DNA from: Sulfurovaceae bacterium
GTDB lineage: Bacteria > Campylobacterota > Campylobacteria > Campylobacterales > Sulfurovaceae
Assembly: GCA_029933395.1 (NCBI GenBank)
Contig: JAOZOG010000086.1
Span: 1 to 8,331 of the forward strand
Length of the DNA stretch: 8,331 nucleotides
Direction: 5' to 3'
Part shown: piece after piece, positions 5,656-8,331 of the stretch
Position numbering within the stretch: the first letter of the stretch is position 1
Layout of the letters: each line of letters starts with the position of its first letter
The notes under the pieces: generated by a model
What the model saw: only the letters and a program-made list of their open reading frames with translations
Told to the model about the DNA's origin: nothing
Database searches by the model: none
Position numbers and translations under genes: made by a program

Positions 5656-7494
5656 CTAAGCCTTTCTTCGTACTCTTACCTTTTTGGGGTCGAAAAGATC
5701 CAGGATCTCTTTCACCATCGGTTCTTCCAGAATATTGGAGGGCTCTTTCTCTTTGGCTGCTTCCGTTTCTCCTGCTTCGGGCATAATGCAGCTGCTTTTC
5801 ATCTCAATAGCTTCGATCATCGAGCCGGAATCCGTTTCGCAGCTTAGGGAGTCTACCCCTGCCTCTTGAGTGTCAAGTTTTTTTTTACCCTCCGGATTTT
5901 CTGCAGGCGCTGTACGCGGGATATTGACAATTTTTGTTTCGATACCGAAGAGATCCTGCACGAACATTTTGATCACAGCCCAGTGGGTGATCAGCATCTT
6001 TTTATCTTCCCCATCCGCTTCCGATTCCCACGTCAGCGCACCGTTGTCAAAACTTTGGAAATGGATATTGCGCTCAAAACAGCTTCCCAAGTCGAAGTCT
6101 CTGTCGTAGATCCTTTTGATGAGGGTGTCGAAGGTCTCCTGATGCTGTGGATGGATATCGTGCTGTGGAGCTTTTTCGGTTGGGATATCAGCTTTCTCTT
6201 TGGATTTTTCTTCTTCGGTGCTGCCGACAGAAGCAGGGGGTACTGTTTGCTCTTTGGCAGTCTCTTCTGCTTCCTTCTTCTCTCCCGCTTCTATTACTTC
6301 TTCTTTTTCTTTGGGGCTTTTTTTCTTGAGAAGTGTCGGTACGACGATATCCTCTTCACTGATCGTGATTACTTCACTGCTTTCGACAGCGGCAGGTGCA
6401 GATGAGATGACGATATCGGGTGTCTTGACACCTTTGAGCTCTTTCTCCAGTGCCTTGATCATCGTGTCGATATCTTTGATCTCCAGTGCCTCCATCATCT
6501 TGAAGAGTGTCAATAGAAGGATAAACTCCTCATCTCCGCCAAGATTCAGCAGGGATTTGGAGTCGGCAAGAATGCGGAAAAAACGCTCGATAATCATTGG
6601 CGAGACGATAGGACTCTTGGAGAGAAGCAGCTCCTTGAGGAAGAGAATAATCTCGTCGATAATCATCTCCGTTTCGTAGTTGGATGCCAGTTTGACAAAA
6701 GCAAGGATCTCATCCTCTCTTTTGTGCAGAATGTTCTCCAGCAGGTTCTCCAGAAGATTGGGTTCGATGATCCCAAGCATCCCCGTGACAGTCGCCACGT
6801 CGACATAATTCTTGGAGTAGACAATTGCCTGGTCGAGGAGGGTGAGCGAATCTCTCAGGCTTCCGGCACCGCTTCTTGCGATGATCTCCAGTGCCTCCTT
6901 TTCATACTCGACACCCTCTTTGTTGAGGATATGCTCAAGATGCTGCAGTACCAGTTTGTTGGGGATTTTCTTGAATCGAAAGTGTTGGGTACGTGAGAGG
7001 ATGGTTGCCGGAAGTTTCAGCGGATCGGTTGTTGCAAGAATAAACTTGATAAAGGATGGCGGTTCCTCCAGTGTTTTGAGCAGCGCATTGAAGGCTGGTG
7101 GGGTGAGCATATGGACTTCGTCGATGATGAAGATCTTGTATCGGGCGGAGCTAGGTTTATATTTTGTGTGCTCGATCAGATCCTTGATATCATCGATACC
7201 CCGGTTGCTGGCGGCATCCATTTCGATGATATCCATATGCCTGTTTTCGTTCGCCATCACACAGTGGGTACATTGATTGCAGGGGTGTGAACTCTGTCCT
7301 TTTTCGCAAAGCAGTGCTTTGGCGAAGATCCTGGCGGTCGATGTCTTTCCGCTGCCCCGCAGTCCCGAAAAGAGGTAGGCGTGAGAGAGTCTGTCGCTGT
7401 CGAGTGCCTGACTCAGTGTCTGAGAAACAGCATCCTGCCCGATCAGATCATCGAATGTGGCGGGGCGGTATTTTCTCGCGAGGGCTAATGACAC
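5656..7494 (-). CDS. dnaX: DNA polymerase III subunit tau (and possibly gamma)
   Basis: ATPase core of the DNA polymerase III clamp loader, which loads the sliding clamp and, through its C terminus, tethers the polymerase at the fork. The 612-residue product has ARKYRPATFDDLIGQ at 6-20, Walker A GLRGSGKTS at 44-52, a zinc module with C63, C72, C75 and C78, Walker B IIDEVH at 123-128, sensor 1 LATTD at 153-157, the arginine-finger motif as SRT (167-169) instead of SRC, and sensor 2 with R214 in GSLRDS. A collar-like domain follows to about residue 365. After it comes a Glu/Lys-rich linker (about 385-445) and a divergent C-terminal tau region ending in basic KVRVRRKA. The start is the GTG at 7494, because AGGAG lies 5 bases before it and the protein then opens like other DnaX. 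A TTG 14 codons upstream is disfavoured. Two A runs in the mRNA (A7, A9) might cause slippage to shorter forms. Confidence 0.97.
   Translation of the reverse strand: MSLALARKYRPATFDDLIGQDAVSQTLSQALDSDRLSHAYLFSGLRGSGKTSTARIFAKALLCEKGQSSHPCNQCTHCVMANENRHMDIIEMDAASNRGIDDIKDLIEHTKYKPSSARYKIFIIDEVHMLTPPAFNALLKTLEEPPSFIKFILATTDPLKLPATILSRTQHFRFKKIPNKLVLQHLEHILNKEGVEYEKEALEIIARSGAGSLRDSLTLLDQAIVYSKNYVDVATVTGMLGIIEPNLLENLLENILHKREDEILAFVKLASNYETEMIIDEIILFLKELLLSKSPIVSPMIIERFFRILADSKSLLNLGGDEEFILLLTLFKMMEALEIKDIDTMIKALEKELKGVKTPDIVISSAPAAVESSEVITISEEDIVVPTLLKKKSPKEKEEVIEAGEKKEAEETAKEQTVPPASVGSTEEEKSKEKADIPTEKAPQHDIHPQHQETFDTLIKRIYDRDFDLGSCFERNIHFQSFDNGALTWESEADGEDKKMLITHWAVIKMFVQDLFGIETKIVNIPRTAPAENPEGKKKLDTQEAGVDSLSCETDSGSMIEAIEMKSSCIMPEAGETEAAKEKEPSNILEEPMVKEILDLFDPKKVRVRRKA
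5878..5886 (-). other. A9 homopolymer in the dnaX reading frame (possible slippage site)
   Basis: Nine consecutive T on the + strand give GGT AAA AAA AAA CTT in dnaX, coding Lys537-Lys539. It is the longest homopolymer I found in the window. Loss of one A leads to a TAG after eight altered codons, and gain of one A leads to a TGA two codons on, so any slippage removes about the last 73 residues. The Thermus dnaX gene makes gamma by transcriptional slippage on an A9 run. Here the effect is unproven. Confidence 0.4.
6318..6324 (-). other. A7 homopolymer in the dnaX linker (possible gamma-forming slippage site)
   Basis: Seven T on the + strand give AAG AAA AAA AGC in dnaX (Lys390-Ser393), just after the clamp-loader domains and at the start of the charged linker. 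Losing one A, or a +1 ribosomal shift, would read KKKAPKKKKK and then stop at TAA directly followed by in-frame TAG, a product of about 400 residues lacking the tau C terminus. A one-base gain or -1 shift would instead add about 40 basic residues before TGA. Whether slippage happens cannot be judged from sequence, since an A7 also occurs in plsX. Confidence 0.4.
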
Positions 7495-7525
7495 GTGGAC
7501 TCCTGCTTGCTCTATTTGGAAGATT

Positions 7526-7531
7526 ATTGTA
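7526..7531 (-). promoter_or_regulatory. Possible -10 element for dnaX
   Basis: Read on the minus strand, TTTTGACTACAATAATC contains TACAAT as a candidate -10, about 30 bases before the GTG start, so the leader would be near 25 bases. No convincing -35 is seen. It lies in the 95-base divergent region shared with the YpfJ-type gene, so the two promoters are close and might compete. Confidence 0.33.
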
Positions 7532-7550
7532 GTCAAAATTTACTTTCGAT

Positions 7551-7559
7551 TGGTATAAT
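7551..7559 (+). promoter_or_regulatory. Promoter for the YpfJ-type gene: extended -10 TGGTATAAT
   Basis: TGG followed by the consensus TATAAT (7554-7559), an extended -10, in AT-rich DNA between two divergent genes. No clear -35 is seen, as is common in Campylobacterota. The start would be near 7566, about 24 bases before the ATG. This is the best consensus promoter in the window. Confidence 0.62.
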
Positions 7560-7589
7560 TTGTTATATTTGCACAAAGAGGGGTTTGGG

Positions 7590-8331
7590 ATGCGGAAAGA
7601 TGGACGGGAGAGTAAAAATGTGGATGATAGAAGGGAGAGTACCGGAGGTGGCGGGCATATCGATATGGGGACGCTCATTATGCTGGCTCCCCTATTCAAA
7701 AGGTTGCTGCGCAGCAAATTCGGCTGGCTGATCATCGCTATAGGAGTTGTCGCCTATATGAATGGTTACAATCCCCTTGCCCTGATAGGTATCGGCAGCC
7801 CAACCCAGAGTCGTCCTGTCGATAAGGCCAGGGATGAGAAAGAGGCAAAGTTCATGAAAACGGTATTGGCAGATACGGAGGATGTCTGGCGGGAGATCCT
7901 GCCTCAATATGGACTGCGCTATACCGATCCGGTGATGGTACTTTACCGGGGATACACACGCAGTGGTTGCGGTGCAGCACAATCACAAATGGGACCCTTT
8001 TATTGTCCGGTAGACAAGAAAGTTTATCTCGACCTGGGCTTCTTCGATGAGTTGGCGAAACGCCATAACGCCCCGGGAGACTTCGCACAGGCCTATGTCC
8101 TGGCGCATGAGATTGGCCATCATGTGCAGGATATCCAGGGGACGCTGGATAAAGTGCAGCGCTACAAACAGCAGGTCCGCAGCGAGAAAAAAGCCAATGC
8201 CCTGCAGGTGCGTGTCGAATTGCAGGCGGACTGCTATGCGGGTGTCTGGGCGCATCATGCCCAGAAGCGCTTCAATATCCTCGAGCCGGGTGATATCGAA
8301 GAGGCACTCAACGCCGCCAGCTCGATCGGAG
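7590..8331 (+). CDS. ypfJ: YpfJ-type neutral zinc metallopeptidase, membrane anchored (3' end outside window)
   Basis: Predicted zinc metallopeptidase of the YpfJ family, of unknown substrate. The frame stays open to the right edge, giving 247 residues. E. coli YpfJ has 287, so perhaps 40 are missing. It opens with RKDGRESKNVDDRR, close to the family start, then has a short Gly-rich stretch, one hydrophobic segment at about 45-66 that probably anchors it in the inner membrane, and a linker. The catalytic domain includes VLYRGYTRSGCGAAQS, MGPFYCP, the zinc motif HEIGHH (173-178) with catalytic E174, and VELQADCYAGVW with E210 as the likely third zinc ligand. C127 and C139 are in positions conserved in the family and could form a disulfide. 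The ATG is supported by AAAGAGGGG at 7575-7583 and by the family N terminus. The gene is transcribed away from dnaX and I see no functional link between them. Confidence 0.92.
   Translation, partial: MRKDGRESKNVDDRRESTGGGGHIDMGTLIMLAPLFKRLLRSKFGWLIIAIGVVAYMNGYNPLALIGIGSPTQSRPVDKARDEKEAKFMKTVLADTEDVWREILPQYGLRYTDPVMVLYRGYTRSGCGAAQSQMGPFYCPVDKKVYLDLGFFDELAKRHNAPGDFAQAYVLAHEIGHHVQDIQGTLDKVQRYKQQVRSEKKANALQVRVELQADCYAGVWAHHAQKRFNILEPGDIEEALNAASSIG

Noticed and set aside
5866..6405. 179-codon + strand frame with a very Phe-rich hydrophobic stretch resembling membrane segments
   Set aside because: Antisense to dnaX. The Phe/Leu runs are just the complement of the Lys/Glu-rich tau linker codons.
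7495..7536. Upstream TTG start for dnaX adding 14 residues
   Set aside because: The GTG at 7494 has AGGAG at ideal spacing and the protein then begins like other DnaX. The extra residues cover the ribosome binding site.

Overview
The window looks like ordinary chromosomal core sequence from a member of the Campylobacterota (the former Epsilonproteobacteria), perhaps a Sulfurovum-like chemolithotroph. Three things suggest this: the gene set ndk, YceD/DUF177, rpmF, plsX, fabH; the short cysteine-free L32 protein; and promoters built from a T-rich tract plus a GCTAAAAT- or TGGTATAAT-type -10 without a clear -35. The genus is a guess from remembered family resemblance. No tRNA, rRNA, CRISPR array, insertion sequence or phage gene was seen, and no stretch over 300 bases lacks a gene.

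Layout. Positions 1-1930 hold the 3' part of dxs (isoprenoid precursor and thiamine/pyridoxal precursor synthesis) followed 2 bases later by metK (S-adenosylmethionine synthetase), both on +. Positions 2002-2277 hold a small 2[4Fe-4S] ferredoxin of the Allochromatium type with its own ribosome binding site, followed by a pair of hairpins. Positions 2433-4451 are a compact + strand group: ndk, a YceD/DUF177 protein, rpmF (50 aa, often missed because it is so short) and plsX, whose start codon overlaps the rpmF stop by one base. A hairpin plus T-run overlaps the plsX stop. fabH (4561-5580) then has its own promoter. On the opposite strand, converging with fabH, lies dnaX (5656-7494). Divergent from dnaX is a YpfJ-type membrane-anchored zinc metallopeptidase gene that runs off the right edge.

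How the genes fit together. YceD, L32, PlsX and FabH form the widely conserved ribosome/phospholipid/fatty-acid cluster. PlsX makes acyl-phosphate for phospholipid synthesis and FabH starts type II fatty acid elongation. In this genome the group is split by a likely terminator and a new promoter between plsX and fabH. dxs, metK, fdxA and ndk are other housekeeping functions.

The most notable signals are two homopolymeric A runs in the dnaX mRNA (A7 at 6318-6324, A9 at 5878-5886). If either slips, it would yield a shortened, gamma-like DnaX. The A7 sits in the charged linker after the clamp-loader domains. Loss of one A there gives a short lysine-rich tail closed by two stops in a row. I see no convincing undescribed system elsewhere.
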